This document shows, piece by piece, positions 7,041-15,908 of a stretch of 19,824 bases of DNA. A program made the translations under genes and the position numbers. The notes under the pieces are model-generated. The model was not told the DNA's origin and searched no databases. It worked only from the letters and a program-made list of their open reading frames with translations. Source of the stretch: Desulfobacterales bacterium. GTDB lineage: Bacteria > Desulfobacterota > Desulfobacteria > Desulfobacterales > Desulfosalsimonadaceae. Location of the stretch: NCBI GenBank assembly GCA_018224315.1, contig JAGTVF010000144.1, positions 1-19,824 on the forward strand. The letters are read 5' to 3'. Positions within the stretch are counted from its first letter, which is position 1. Every line of letters starts with the position of its first letter.

Positions 7041-7136
7041 TTAAATGCCGAAAAACAGCCGCTTGACAACCAGTGCCAGGATCACCGCGGCCACAATGAG
7101 CACCACGATGAGCTGGTCAGGGGAAAAGCTTTTCAT
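7041..7136 (-). CDS. Putative 31-aa single-span membrane peptide downstream of lysC
   Basis: A small frame that starts at ATG 7136, 31 nt after the lysC stop, and ends at TAA 7041. Its peptide is MKSFSPDQ, then about 20 hydrophobic residues (LIVVLIVAAVILALVV), then KRLFFGI, the layout of a one-helix membrane peptide with a positive C-terminal end. The Shine-Dalgarno is equivocal: AGG is very close to the ATG, and a better GGAGG lies about 16 nt upstream, further than ideal. It would be the last gene of the phoH-lysC cluster. It could be a real small membrane protein or a chance frame in GC-rich spacer. I know no family for it. Confidence 0.5.
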   Translation of the reverse strand: MKSFSPDQLIVVLIVAAVILALVVKRLFFGI

Positions 7137-7167
7137 GGCCTGATTTGCACTGCCTCCTGCCGGCGCG

Positions 7168-8385
7168 TTACTCGTTGTCGAGATCAAATGCCGTGTGAAG
7201 GGCCCGAACGGCCAGTTCCGTGTATTTTTCCTCTATCACGCAGGAAATCCGGATTTCCGAGGTGGAAATCATCAGGATGTTGATGTTTTCCGCAGAAAGG
7301 GTGGCAAACATTTTTGAGGCCACCCCGGAGTGGCTGCGCATGCCCACCCCGATCACCGAAACCTTTGCGATGTTTTCGTCGCCGAGCACTTCTTCGGCCC
7401 CGATTTCCTCTGCCACCTTTTTTTCAATCTCCATGGCTGCGGCAAAGTCGGACTTGGGAACCGTAAATGTCAGATCGGTCATATGGCTCAAACGGGTGTT
7501 CTGGATGATCATGTCCACCCCGATGCCGGCTTCGGCGACGGGGGCAAGGATCTTTGAGGCAATGCCCGGCTTGTCGGGCACCTTGCGCAGGGTGATGCGG
7601 GCCTCGTTTTTGTTGTGGGTAACCCCGGAGACCACTACCTTTTCCATATTGGCATCTTCATGAACCACCATGGTTCCTTCCTCCTCGTTAAACGATGACC
7701 GGACGTGCAGGGGCACGTTGTATTTTTTGGCAAACTCCACGGACCGGATCTGGAGGACCTTGGCCCCCAGGCTGGCCATTTCCAGCATTTCATCATAGGA
7801 AATGCGCGACAGCTTGCGCGCCTTGGCGCAGATGTTGGGGTCAGCCGTGTAAATGCCGTCCACATCCGTGTAGATTTCGCACTGATCGGCCTTTAAGGCT
7901 GCGGCCACGGCCACCGCAGACGTATCTGATCCGCCCCGGCCCAGGGTGGTGATATCGCCCTGGGCGTCCACACCCTGAAATCCGGCCACCACCACGATGT
8001 TGCCACCGGAGAGCAACTCCTTGATGCGCCGGGCGCCAATTTCCTGGATTCGGGCGCGGTTATAGCTGCTGTCGGTCAATATCTCGGCCTGGTAGCCAAG
8101 CATGGAGCGGGCCTGGTATCCCAGGGCCTGAAGCGTCATGGCCATTAGCGACACCGTGGTCTGCTCGCCTGTGGCCAGAAGCACATCCATTTCCCGGCAG
8201 TCAGGGGTGCCGCAGATATTGCCGGCCATGGATATCAACTGGTCGGTGACACCGCTCATGGCAGACAAAATCACCACAACGTTGTTTCCGGCATCCCGGG
8301 TTCGGGCCACGCGTTTGGCCACGTTTCGGATCCGGTCCAGGTCGCCCACCGAAGTTCCGCCGTATTTTTGCACGATCAGCGCCAT
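7168..8385 (-). CDS. lysC: Aspartate kinase
   Basis: A 405-aa cytoplasmic enzyme phosphorylating aspartate, the entry step to lysine, threonine, methionine and diaminopimelate. The N-terminal amino-acid kinase domain begins [10 protein letters not shown] (residues 6-14) and includes [23 protein letters not shown] and the [12 protein letters not shown] loop. Two C-terminal ACT domains (about 265-330 and 340-405) are expected to mediate feedback inhibition. Length matches the monofunctional alpha-type enzyme. GAGGA lies 8 nt before the ATG and overlaps the end of tsaE, whose stop is only 6 nt away, so translation is probably coupled. Confidence 0.96.
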   Translation of the reverse strand: MALIVQKYGGTSVGDLDRIRNVAKRVARTRDAGNNVVVILSAMSGVTDQLISMAGNICGTPDCREMDVLLATGEQTTVSLMAMTLQALGYQARSMLGYQAEILTDSSYNRARIQEIGARRIKELLSGGNIVVVAGFQGVDAQGDITTLGRGGSDTSAVAVAAALKADQCEIYTDVDGIYTADPNICAKARKLSRISYDEMLEMASLGAKVLQIRSVEFAKKYNVPLHVRSSFNEEEGTMVVHEDANMEKVVVSGVTHNKNEARITLRKVPDKPGIASKILAPVAEAGIGVDMIIQNTRLSHMTDLTFTVPKSDFAAAMEIEKKVAEEIGAEEVLGDENIAKVSVIGVGMRSHSGVASKMFATLSAENINILMISTSEIRISCVIEEKYTELAVRALHTAFDLDNE

Positions 8386-8391
8386 ATTGCG

Positions 8392-8925
8392 TTATCCTCG
8401 CAGAAATTGAAATTCCTTTGTTTTTTGTAAGGCTCCTACCAGATTTGGGGCATCCGGTCCATAAAAATTCAGCACAAACCCGCGCCGGTCATTTCCGCAG
8501 ACCCGGATCCGGATAAAGATATCCGGGCTGAGATCGGCAAAGTCCAGGCGCTCAGCCCATTCCACGGCTACCACGTTTGAACCCTCAAATATGTCGTCAA
8601 AACCCAGGTCCTCGAGATCCCCGCCGCCGTCAATGCGGTAGAGATCCACGTGAAACAGCCGGCGGTCACCCGGATATTCATTGATCAGGGTGTAGGTGGG
8701 GCTGGTGACAGCCACGGACGCATCCACCCCCAGGCCCCGGGCCAGGCCCTGAACAAAAACAGTCTTGCCCGCTCCGAGATCCCCGCCAAGGCCGATCACG
8801 CAAGGTCCCTGCCGATTCTGCTGCCGGATGCAGGCGCCTAGGGCCGCGCCCAAATCAAAACTCTGGGCGTGGCTTTGGGAGCTTGTCTTTAATACGGCCC
8901 GGGGTTGGGGGAAATCTTTTGGCAT
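8392..8925 (-). CDS. tsaE: tRNA threonylcarbamoyladenosine biosynthesis ATPase TsaE
   Basis: A 177-aa P-loop ATPase that works with TsaD and TsaB in making t6A37 on ANN-decoding tRNAs. The Walker A motif GDLGAGKT is at residues 48-55. [11 protein letters not shown] and FHVDLYRI follow, then the family signature [10 protein letters not shown]. The frame is open upstream to 9126, but that part lies inside nnrD and does not resemble the family. ATG 8925 starts one base after the nnrD TGA (TGATATG) and gives the expected N-terminal length. No clear Shine-Dalgarno precedes it, so it probably depends on translational coupling to nnrD. nnrD-tsaE adjacency is common in bacteria. Confidence 0.93.
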   Translation of the reverse strand: MPKDFPQPRAVLKTSSQSHAQSFDLGAALGACIRQQNRQGPCVIGLGGDLGAGKTVFVQGLARGLGVDASVAVTSPTYTLINEYPGDRRLFHVDLYRIDGGGDLEDLGFDDIFEGSNVVAVEWAERLDFADLSPDIFIRIRVCGNDRRGFVLNFYGPDAPNLVGALQKTKEFQFLRG

Positions 8926-8926
8926 A

Positions 8927-10519
8927 TCAGAGCAGGGGCCGGCAGTCATGGGCCATGTCCGTAAATGCGCCGGAATCAATGGCGCCAAAAGTTTCCGGCA
9001 AATGGTCCATAACGTCTCCGGCCATGTATCCGACCGGTCCGCGCCTTTTGGCCAGCAGGTCTGCGGCGGCGCCGTGCAGGTACACGCCAAGATGGCAGGC
9101 GGCATCCGCTGCCACCCCCTGGGCAATAAATCCTGCGATCATACCGGTTAATATATCACCCATGCCGCCTGAGGCCATGCCCGGGTTGCCCGTGGGGTTT
9201 ACGAAAACCCGGCCGTCGGGGTGGGCGATCACGGTGCGCGCACCCTTGAGCACCAGGTGCACTTCGTGGGCTTCGGCAAAACCCCTGGCTGCGGCCACCC
9301 TGTCTGCTTGGATTTCAGTCGTGGAAAGGCCTGTCAGCCGGGCCATTTCTCCGGGATGCGGGGTGAGAATGATTTCGGCGCGCTTGTTTTTCAGTACCCC
9401 CGGGCACCCGGCCAGGTTGTTTAACCCGTCTGCATCCACCACCACGGGAACAGGGCTTTTTTCAATCAGGGCGCACACCAGTTCCCGGGTGGTGTCGGCC
9501 GTTCCCATACCCGGGCCCAGAGCCAGACAGGTCTTGTCTGAAAGCATGGAAACAAGGGGCTCCAGGCTGTCTTTGCCCAGAATCCCGCCCCGGGCTTCTG
9601 CCAGGGGGTGGGTCATGGTTTCTAAACCCCGGGTCTCTGCGATGGTGTTGATGCTTTCGGGCACGGCCAGGGTCACCAGGCCCGCCCCGGCGCGCATGGC
9701 CGCAGTGGCGGTCATCACAGCAGCCCCGGATTTGCCGGTGCTGCCGGCGGCCACCAGCACGTGGCCGGTCTGCCCCTTGTGGCTCTGTTGGTCCCGGGCC
9801 GGCAGCCGGGAGCGGATCCACCCGGAGGTGAGCACCCGGTGCCGGGGCTTTGCGGCCCGGACAATATGGGGGGGGATGCCGATGTCAATGATAAACAGTT
9901 TTCCGGTGTATCGGGCTCCGGGCAGCAGCATATGGCCAAGCTTGGCAAAGGCGAACGTGGCCGTGGCATCCGCCTTTATACAGATACCGCAGGGCTGGCC
10001 GGTTTCTGTGTGCAGCCCGGAAGGGATGTCCACGCTAAACACCGGGGCGGGTGCCTGGTTGATGAAATCAATGACGTCTCTGAAATACCCCTTTACCTCG
10101 GAATCCAGGCCTGTGCCCAAAATGGCATCCACTATCAGATGACAGCCGGCGATTTCCTCCTTGTACCGGCTGAAGGTAAGGTCGTCGGGCATTTCTGTGA
10201 CCGGTATGCCCAGGGTTTCAATGTGCTTGAAATTGGCGGCCGCATCTCCCCTTAGCCGATCCCGGGAAGCCAGCAGGTAGACGGCCGCATCCACGCCGTG
10301 GGAGGCAAGGTAGCGGGCGATCACAAATCCGTCTCCGCCGTTGTTGCCCTTTCCGGCGATCACGGCCACCCTGCAGCTATAGATATCCGGCCAGGTATCA
10401 AAAATGGCGCGCACCGCGCCCCGGCCGGCGTTTTCCATGAGCACCCGGCCGGGCAGGCCGAAGGTTTCAATGGTTTGCCGGTCCATTTCCCGCATTTCAT
10501 CGGCTGTCAGGATATACAT
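8927..10519 (-). CDS. nnrD: Bifunctional NAD(P)HX epimerase / ADP-dependent dehydratase
   Basis: A 530-aa metabolite-repair enzyme that restores hydrated NADH/NADPH. The N-terminal YjeF_N epimerase domain (about 1-215) contains [21 protein letters not shown]. The C-terminal ribokinase-like dehydratase domain (about 235-510) contains [29 protein letters not shown] and the [20 protein letters not shown] signature. ATG at 10519 overlaps the pdxJ stop in TGATG, with AAGGAG 5 nt upstream inside pdxJ; an in-frame GTG just before it is less likely. Length fits the fused bacterial enzyme. The upstream part of the tsaE frame overlaps its 3' end but is not coding. Confidence 0.95.
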   Translation of the reverse strand: MYILTADEMREMDRQTIETFGLPGRVLMENAGRGAVRAIFDTWPDIYSCRVAVIAGKGNNGGDGFVIARYLASHGVDAAVYLLASRDRLRGDAAANFKHIETLGIPVTEMPDDLTFSRYKEEIAGCHLIVDAILGTGLDSEVKGYFRDVIDFINQAPAPVFSVDIPSGLHTETGQPCGICIKADATATFAFAKLGHMLLPGARYTGKLFIIDIGIPPHIVRAAKPRHRVLTSGWIRSRLPARDQQSHKGQTGHVLVAAGSTGKSGAAVMTATAAMRAGAGLVTLAVPESINTIAETRGLETMTHPLAEARGGILGKDSLEPLVSMLSDKTCLALGPGMGTADTTRELVCALIEKSPVPVVVDADGLNNLAGCPGVLKNKRAEIILTPHPGEMARLTGLSTTEIQADRVAAARGFAEAHEVHLVLKGARTVIAHPDGRVFVNPTGNPGMASGGMGDILTGMIAGFIAQGVAADAACHLGVYLHGAAADLLAKRRGPVGYMAGDVMDHLPETFGAIDSGAFTDMAHDCRPLL

Positions 10520-11244
10520 CACAACTCCTTGATCCGTTTGCGCATCTCCTGTACGGCCTTTTCCATGCCAGCCAGGGCGGCCCTGGAGACAATGGAATGG
10601 CCGATGCTGAACTCGTCAATGGTTTGGGTGCCGGTAAACCATCCGATGGTGTTATAGCAAAGCCCGTGACCGGCATTGACCCCCAGGCCCAGCTCATGGG
10701 CCAGGTCTGCGGCATCTGTTATGGCTGAAAACTGGGCTTTTTTGTCCGCCGGATCACCGGCATCGCAGAATGCGCCCGTGTGGATTTCCACCATGTCCGC
10801 GCCGGTATCGGCGGCTGCCCGGATTTGTTCGGCATCCGGGTCGATAAACAGGCTTACCGGAATGGCCGTGGTGTGAAGGGCGGCAACAGCATTTTGGGTG
10901 GCCTCTGCCAGGCCGCGCACATCAAGGCCCCCTTCGGTGGTCAGCTCGGCTCGGTTTTCCGGCACCAGGGTCACCAGATCGGGCCTGAGGTCCCCGGCAA
11001 TGGCGATCATTTCATCAGTTGCCGCCATTTCAAGGATGAGCCGCGATTGCACGGTTTTTCTCAGCAAATACACGTCCCGGTCCTGTATATGGCGTCGGTC
11101 TTGGCGAAGATGAACCACAATGCCGTCCGCCCCGCCGAGTTCGGCCAGCACGGCCGCATGCACCGGGTCCGGGTAAGCGGTGGCACCTCCCCTTGCCTGG
11201 CGCAGGGTTGCAATGTGATCCACGTTGACTGCCAGTCCGGCCAT
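10519..11244 (-). CDS. pdxJ: Pyridoxine 5'-phosphate synthase
   Basis: A 241-aa TIM-barrel protein condensing 1-deoxyxylulose 5-phosphate with 3-amino-2-oxopropyl phosphate to make PNP in DXP-dependent vitamin B6 synthesis. The N terminus LAVNVDHIATLRQARG is the family signature. LRQDRRHIQDRDV, LVPENRAELTTEGG and GLGVNAGHGL follow. Length is normal. The start is preceded by AAGGAAAACACC. It begins about 49 nt after the ybeY stop and shares a TGATG stop/start with nnrD. pdxJ is usually next to acpS; here nnrD takes that neighbouring position. Confidence 0.96.
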   Translation of the reverse strand: MAGLAVNVDHIATLRQARGGATAYPDPVHAAVLAELGGADGIVVHLRQDRRHIQDRDVYLLRKTVQSRLILEMAATDEMIAIAGDLRPDLVTLVPENRAELTTEGGLDVRGLAEATQNAVAALHTTAIPVSLFIDPDAEQIRAAADTGADMVEIHTGAFCDAGDPADKKAQFSAITDAADLAHELGLGVNAGHGLCYNTIGWFTGTQTIDEFSIGHSIVSRAALAGMEKAVQEMRKRIKEL

Positions 11245-11293
11245 GGTGTTTTCCTTTCTTTTTCTTTGTTTCTGACCTGTTGTGTCAATCCGC

Positions 11294-11773
11294 TCAGGCC
11301 GGGGTGATCATCTGCCCCGGGTTTTCCGGCAGATTGCTTTTTTTTAAATGATTTGTCAAAGCCCGGCTTTTTTCCCCCATCTGCCGGGCATCGGCATCAT
11401 TGGTTTCATGGTCGTATCCCAGAAGATGTAAAATACCATGAATCAATAGTTCGGTAAACCGCTCGGCCATGGGGTAACCCGCATCCAGGGCCTCTTTTTC
11501 CGCGGTCTGAAGCGAGATGATCACGTCTCCGAGCAGCTCGGGCTGCAGGTCCGGAAAATCGGGCTCTCCCATGGGAAAGGCAATCACGTTGGTGGGCCCG
11601 GAGCGGTTGAGGTATTGGCGGTTGATCTCTGCGATCTGCTTGTCGTCTGTGATCACAAGGGAGAGTTCGGCTTCAGCCTTGTCCAAGGCGTTTAAGAGTT
11701 CCCGGGCGGTCGTCTGTATTTGATCCGTTGATATTTTGTAAAGACTCTGGTTGTTTGTGATCAGAACGGCCAT
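11294..11773 (-). CDS. ybeY: Endoribonuclease YbeY (rRNA maturation factor)
   Basis: A 159-aa metal-dependent endoribonuclease used in 16S rRNA 3'-end processing and ribosome quality control. The signature HGILHLLGYDH holds the three metal-binding histidines (about His112, His116 and His122), preceded by NVIAFPMGEPD and LLGDVIIS. ATG 11773 was chosen because it has AAAGGA at good spacing and the normal MAVLITNNQ beginning; an in-frame GTG 15 nt upstream is possible. The start lies 101 nt inside the 3' end of pgpH. The phoH-pgpH-ybeY order is widely conserved. Confidence 0.94.
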   Translation of the reverse strand: MAVLITNNQSLYKISTDQIQTTARELLNALDKAEAELSLVITDDKQIAEINRQYLNRSGPTNVIAFPMGEPDFPDLQPELLGDVIISLQTAEKEALDAGYPMAERFTELLIHGILHLLGYDHETNDADARQMGEKSRALTNHLKKSNLPENPGQMITPA

Positions 11774-14075
11774 TTTTTTCCTTTGCACTGCCTGGGGTTG
11801 GCTTTTCCGGGTATTCGATCCTGTGATGATAGATGCCGGTTAAGATTTTCATAAAGCTTTTGGCAATATGATGCAGGTCTTTTAAGGTCAGGGGGCATTC
11901 ATCAAGCTGGTTGTCTGAGAAGGTCTTGTTGATCAGCTGCTGCACCAGGCCCTGGATGCGCGATGGCGTGGGGTGCTCCACTGTACGTGCGGCGGCTTCC
12001 ACCTGGTCGGCGAGCATGACCAGCGCGGTTTCCTTGGTCTGCGGCTTGGGGCCCGGGTAGCGGAAGTTGTCGATGTTGACCGGCTGGTCTTTTTTCTGTT
12101 TTTTGGCCTTTTCGTAGAAATAGCTGATCAGGCTGGTGCCGTGGTGCTGGCGGATCCCGTCGATGATTTCCTGGCCCAGCCCGTTGGCCCTGGCCATCTC
12201 CACACCGTTTTTCACGTGCGAGATCAGAATCAGACACGACATGGACGGGGCCAGCTTGTTGTGGATGTTTTTGCCCTCGTTCTGGTTTTCAATAAAGTGA
12301 AGAGGGTTTTTGAGCTTGCCGATATCGTGGTAGTAGCCGCAAACCTTTGCCAGAAGGGGGTTGGCTCCGATCTCAGAGGCTGCTGCCTCCACCAGAGAGC
12401 CTACGATAACGCTGTGGTGATAGGTGCCGGGCGCCTCTAACATCAGCCGCCGCATCAGGGGCTGGTCCAGGTTGGACAGCTCCAGAAGCGTACTGTCTGT
12501 GGTAAAGCCGAATCCCATTTCCACCAGCGGAGCCACCCCGATGGTGACAATGCTTGCGCTGATGCCGCCGATAAAGGCAAATGTCCAGTCCCAGAAAATT
12601 TCCGGCACACCGAGGTTGAGGCTGTAGATATTGATGATGGACACCAGCGCCATGTTAAACAGACCCAGCTTGGCCCCGGTTTTGATCAAGTCCCTGCGGT
12701 GCCGGCAGTGGCGCGACCAGTAGGCCCCCATCACGCTGTTTATCAGAAAATAAAGGCTCATGAGATAGGCGTTTTCAAACAGCAGGCCCGTGAGCAGGGC
12801 CGTGACCGCGGCAAGGGGAAATGCCACGGAAAAGCCCATGAACTGGCAGATGATCATGGCCCCGGCGGCCAGCGGAATGCCGTAGAACATGCAGGAAGCA
12901 TTCAGGGAAAATGTCATCTCCTCTGACAGGGACACGGCCAGGGAAACCGAAACCTGTGCGATCAGAAAGGCGCTGACCATGACCGCGGCCAGAAACAAAA
13001 GCCGGCCTGAGGGGTTGTGCGTTATTTCCGGGCGGTGGCGCAGATGGATGAGATAGGTGACCATCAGCAGGACAAAAATGATCAGCCCGGTGCCCAGGGC
13101 CTTTCCCAGAAGCTGCTTTTTTCCCCCCTGGTGGGCTATGGCCTGGAGCTTGAGCATGTCGGTTTCTGAGATGCGCTCGCCTTCCCGCAGAATCATCTCG
13201 CCCTTCTTGATCTGGTACATGATGGGCTTGATGGATTTTTCCGCGGCATCCCGCCGTTTTTCGGTTTCGCTTTTATTTAAGGTGATATTGGGCTGCACCA
13301 GGCGCTGGGTAAAGTCCACGACCAGGTTGACCAGGTTGTATTCCATGCCCTTTAGCATGGGATCGCCGATGATGCGCACCATGGTCTTGGCCTGGTCCAG
13401 GCTGTAGAACTGACGAAGGTTGGTAATGTGGCGCTCGTCTCCGCTCCCCACTGTCTTCAAGACAATGCCCCGGTCGTTTTCCCGCAGCAGCAGTTCCTTG
13501 TTGGAAACCACCCCGTTTGACATCACCTCGGTGAGAATCCGGCTGATGAGCTGGGCAATTTCCGGGGAGAATTCCTCATTGACCAGAATGCTGTAGGCAC
13601 CGTTGCTGATGGAAATGCCCAGGGCCTTTTCAAAGGCCTGCTTTTTTTGCCAGGCTTGTTTTTGCAGATTTAGCTTCCGGGTACTGGCCACTGCTTCTGA
13701 CACCGGGTCGCTTTCCTGTCGGCCAAGAGCCGGGGGTTGTTCAAAAATCGCCCGGGGGATGGCAAATGCTTTGTTAACACGTTGTTTTAACTGGTCGATC
13801 AGGGAAAGGTCATGGTCGTAGACCGTAAGCACCTGGTCTCGGCTTTCCTGCTGCTTTTGGCGGGAGGCCCTCTCGTCCTCGATGAAAAACTCCCTGGGGG
13901 CCTTGATGTTTTCATCGGCAATGTCGCCGGTCTGATATGGGGGCTGCATGACGATGAGCTTGGGATAAAAGATCAGCGTGGAAACAAGGGTGGCCGCAGC
14001 CAGGATACCGAGGACAATCCAGGCCGTGAGATTGGGTTTTCTAACTGAAATATCGGTGCGTTGAAAGATGTTCAT
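11673..14075 (-). CDS. pgpH: 7TM-HD family membrane phosphodiesterase (PgpH-like)
   Basis: An 800-aa membrane protein. One helix (about 17-40) anchors a large extracytoplasmic 7TMR-HDED domain (about 45-315). Several transmembrane helices follow (about 320-520), then a cytoplasmic HD domain (about 545-705) with TYHHSVIVGSL, the HD pair His583-Asp584 in YYHDIGKLKNP, and IRQHHGTSL. Relatives such as Listeria PgpH hydrolyse cyclic di-AMP; that substrate is inferred here. Start: AGGA upstream, 23 nt after phoH. The tail past about residue 757 (PEKPTPGSAKEKNGRS...) is polar, low in complexity, and its last 33 residues are encoded inside ybeY. That suggests an extended reading frame after loss of an earlier stop. 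Confidence 0.92.
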   Translation of the reverse strand: MNIFQRTDISVRKPNLTAWIVLGILAAATLVSTLIFYPKLIVMQPPYQTGDIADENIKAPREFFIEDERASRQKQQESRDQVLTVYDHDLSLIDQLKQRVNKAFAIPRAIFEQPPALGRQESDPVSEAVASTRKLNLQKQAWQKKQAFEKALGISISNGAYSILVNEEFSPEIAQLISRILTEVMSNGVVSNKELLLRENDRGIVLKTVGSGDERHITNLRQFYSLDQAKTMVRIIGDPMLKGMEYNLVNLVVDFTQRLVQPNITLNKSETEKRRDAAEKSIKPIMYQIKKGEMILREGERISETDMLKLQAIAHQGGKKQLLGKALGTGLIIFVLLMVTYLIHLRHRPEITHNPSGRLLFLAAVMVSAFLIAQVSVSLAVSLSEEMTFSLNASCMFYGIPLAAGAMIICQFMGFSVAFPLAAVTALLTGLLFENAYLMSLYFLINSVMGAYWSRHCRHRRDLIKTGAKLGLFNMALVSIINIYSLNLGVPEIFWDWTFAFIGGISASIVTIGVAPLVEMGFGFTTDSTLLELSNLDQPLMRRLMLEAPGTYHHSVIVGSLVEAAASEIGANPLLAKVCGYYHDIGKLKNPLHFIENQNEGKNIHNKLAPSMSCLILISHVKNGVEMARANGLGQEIIDGIRQHHGTSLISYFYEKAKKQKKDQPVNIDNFRYPGPKPQTKETALVMLADQVEAAARTVEHPTPSRIQGLVQQLINKTFSDNQLDECPLTLKDLHHIAKSFMKILTGIYHHRIEYPEKPTPGSAKEKNGRSDHKQPESLQNINGSNTDDRPGTLKRLGQG

Positions 14076-14098
14076 CGGCGTCCTGGCAAGAAAGGCTG

Positions 14099-15091
14099 TT
14101 ATTGCCTGTGGCTATCAGCGGCCTGGTTTTCATTGCGCTCATAGGCATCAATGATTTTCTGCACCAGCTTGTGGCGCACCACGTCTCGCCTGGAAAAAAA
14201 GACAAACTCAATGCCGGCGATCCCGGCCAGCAGTTCCTTGGCTTCCACAAGCCCGGAGGCCCGGTTCTTGGGCAGGTCGCTCTGGGTGATGTCTCCGGTG
14301 ATCACGGCCTTGGAGTTAAACCCGATGCGGGTGAGAAACATCTTCATCTGCTCGGAGGTGGAATTCTGGGCTTCATCTAAGATGATAAAAGCGTCATTCA
14401 AGGTCCGGCCCCGCATAAAGGCCAGGGGGGCCACCTCGATGACGCCCTGCTCGATAAGCCCGCCGGCTTTTTCAAAGGGCATCATGTCATGCAGTGCATC
14501 ATATAATGGTCGCAGGTAAGGATTGACCTTTTCGGCCAGGTCCCCGGGCAGAAACCCCAGGGCCTCGCCGGCTTCCACCGCAGGCCGGGTGAGGATGATC
14601 CGGCTGACCTTTTTTTTGGCCAGGGCGGCCACGGCCATGGCCATGGCCAGATAGGTTTTCCCCGTTCCTGCCGGGCCGATGCCAAAGACGATGTCGTGGT
14701 TGCGCACCGCATCAATGTATTCTTTTTGAACCGGGCTCTTGGGGGTGATGGTGCGCCGGCCCGAAGTAATGTAAACCGTATCCAGAAAAATGTCTTTTAA
14801 TTTGATGCTGCAGTCCCGGCACAAAACATTGGCCGCATAATCCACATCATTGGGATAAACCGGGTATCCTTCCTTTAACAGACCGTAGAGCTGGTTTAAA
14901 ATCTCGCAGGCCAGTTCGGCTGAAACAGAGTCGCCTTCCACCAGCACCCCGTTTCCCCGGGCATGGATCGTTGCCCCGGAGGATTCGGCAATGCGCTGCA
15001 GGTTGGCGTTATGGGTGCCAAACAGGCTCCGGGCCAGGGTTGTGTCCGGAAAGTTGAGTTCGGTACGGGTTTTTTCCTGGTAATTCATCAT
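14099..15091 (-). CDS. phoH: PhoH-like ATPase (YbeZ type)
   Basis: A cytoplasmic P-loop ATPase of about 330 aa, associated with YbeY and RNA metabolism. A KH-like N-terminal region is followed by Walker A GPAGTGKT (about 139-146), then RPAVEAGEALGFLPGD and Walker B FIILDEAQN, then the ITGDITQSDLP signature. The start is uncertain. The frame is open to TTG 15148, but the family normally begins close to EKTRTELNF, so ATG 15091 or 15088 is preferred. None of these has a convincing Shine-Dalgarno. First gene of the phoH-pgpH-ybeY-pdxJ-nnrD-tsaE-lysC cluster, divergent from cvpA. Confidence 0.92.
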   Translation of the reverse strand: MMNYQEKTRTELNFPDTTLARSLFGTHNANLQRIAESSGATIHARGNGVLVEGDSVSAELACEILNQLYGLLKEGYPVYPNDVDYAANVLCRDCSIKLKDIFLDTVYITSGRRTITPKSPVQKEYIDAVRNHDIVFGIGPAGTGKTYLAMAMAVAALAKKKVSRIILTRPAVEAGEALGFLPGDLAEKVNPYLRPLYDALHDMMPFEKAGGLIEQGVIEVAPLAFMRGRTLNDAFIILDEAQNSTSEQMKMFLTRIGFNSKAVITGDITQSDLPKNRASGLVEAKELLAGIAGIEFVFFSRRDVVRHKLVQKIIDAYERNENQAADSHRQ

Positions 15092-15178
15092 AAAGTGCCA
15101 TGCTGTGGCATAAAAAGTTTTATATTCGTCAAAAAACAGCGCGTTCAAATTTTTATTTTTGCTGCTGTTTATGGGTCC

Positions 15179-15208
15179 TGTATATCACGGGCAGTTTGGT
15201 TTTTGCAA
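15179..15208 (-). promoter_or_regulatory. Candidate promoter of the phoH cluster
   Basis: On the minus strand TTGCAA (15208-15203) is spaced 18 nt from TATACA (15184-15179), and TGA directly before the -10 gives an extended -10 element. Predicted initiation near 15172 leaves an 80-nt leader to the ATG at 15091. It was judged by eye. Confidence 0.4.
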
Positions 15209-15368
15209 TTGCCAAAATACGGCCTGTGCACCGGGAAAACGAGCTTGACGGCATTTTCGGGCTCTGTTAGTCAACAAATTGATCCCTCTGTTATTTTTAA
15301 GAGGCTTCTATAATAATTATCCTGCGGGCCTTGTCAACAACCCGGCCTGTACAAAAAGGACTTTGGGG

Positions 15369-15899
15369 ATGAATCCGTTTGACATGGTCATTGTTGTCCT
15401 TTTGAGCTACAGCATTATCCGTGGTGCGTTCCGGGGCGTGATCCGGGAAGTGGCGGCCATTGCTGGGGTGCTCGGCGGATTCTATGCGGCCTTTATGCAT
15501 CATGATGTCCTTGCCCCGCTGCTTTCCGGGTGGATTGAAAATCTGCACTACCTCTATATTGCCTCTTTTCTGATCCTGTTTTGCGCGTTTTTCCTGGCTG
15601 CCACCCTGGCGGGGTTTTTGGTCCGCACGCTTCTCAAGCTGATGCTGCTGGGCGTTATTGACCGGGTGCTCGGGGCCGTATTTGGCGCGTTAAAGGCCGT
15701 GATTGTCGTTTCCCTGCTGTTTTTCCTTTTGATTACATTTCTGCCCGCCGGCGGCCGGCAGATGGTGCAGGAATCGGTTATGGCACCGCGGATTAATGCT
15801 GTTGCCGGGGGCGTGGCCCGGGTGATTCCGGACGATGTCCGCGAGGCCATGGCTCAAAGAATGCAGGATCTGAAAACCGAGTGGGAAAAACAGCAATAG
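15369..15899 (+). CDS. CvpA family membrane protein
   Basis: A 176-aa inner-membrane protein with about four hydrophobic segments (residues 4-24, 32-50, 65-90 and 100-125) and a charged C terminus ending EWEKQQ. The start MNPFDMVIVVLLSYSIIRGAFRG and the conserved glycines in IREVAAIAGVLGGFYAAF are typical of CvpA/colicin V production proteins, a family with an unclear role in envelope homeostasis and stress tolerance. ATG 15369 was chosen over an upstream in-frame ATG (15279) because it has AAGGA at suitable spacing and the family N terminus. It diverges from phoH and converges with the NUDIX gene (9 nt between stops). Confidence 0.88.
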   Translation: MNPFDMVIVVLLSYSIIRGAFRGVIREVAAIAGVLGGFYAAFMHHDVLAPLLSGWIENLHYLYIASFLILFCAFFLAATLAGFLVRTLLKLMLLGVIDRVLGAVFGALKAVIVVSLLFFLLITFLPAGGRQMVQESVMAPRINAVAGGVARVIPDDVREAMAQRMQDLKTEWEKQQ

Positions 15900-15908
15900 T
15901 GCCTGCAA

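Noticed and set aside
7031..7042. AAGCCCGGGCTT palindrome as a bidirectional terminator
   Set aside because: It is only a 12-bp palindrome with no loop and no T run on either side.
8926..9126. N-terminal extension of TsaE
   Set aside because: It lies inside nnrD and does not resemble the TsaE family; ATG 8925 fits the family length.
8883..10142. 419-aa plus-strand open frame
   Set aside because: It is antisense to nnrD; Pro/Arg/Ser-rich translation is typical of the reverse strand of a GC-rich gene.
15279..15368. Upstream start for the CvpA protein
   Set aside because: There is no family similarity in the extra 30 residues and no good RBS; ATG 15369 has AAGGA.
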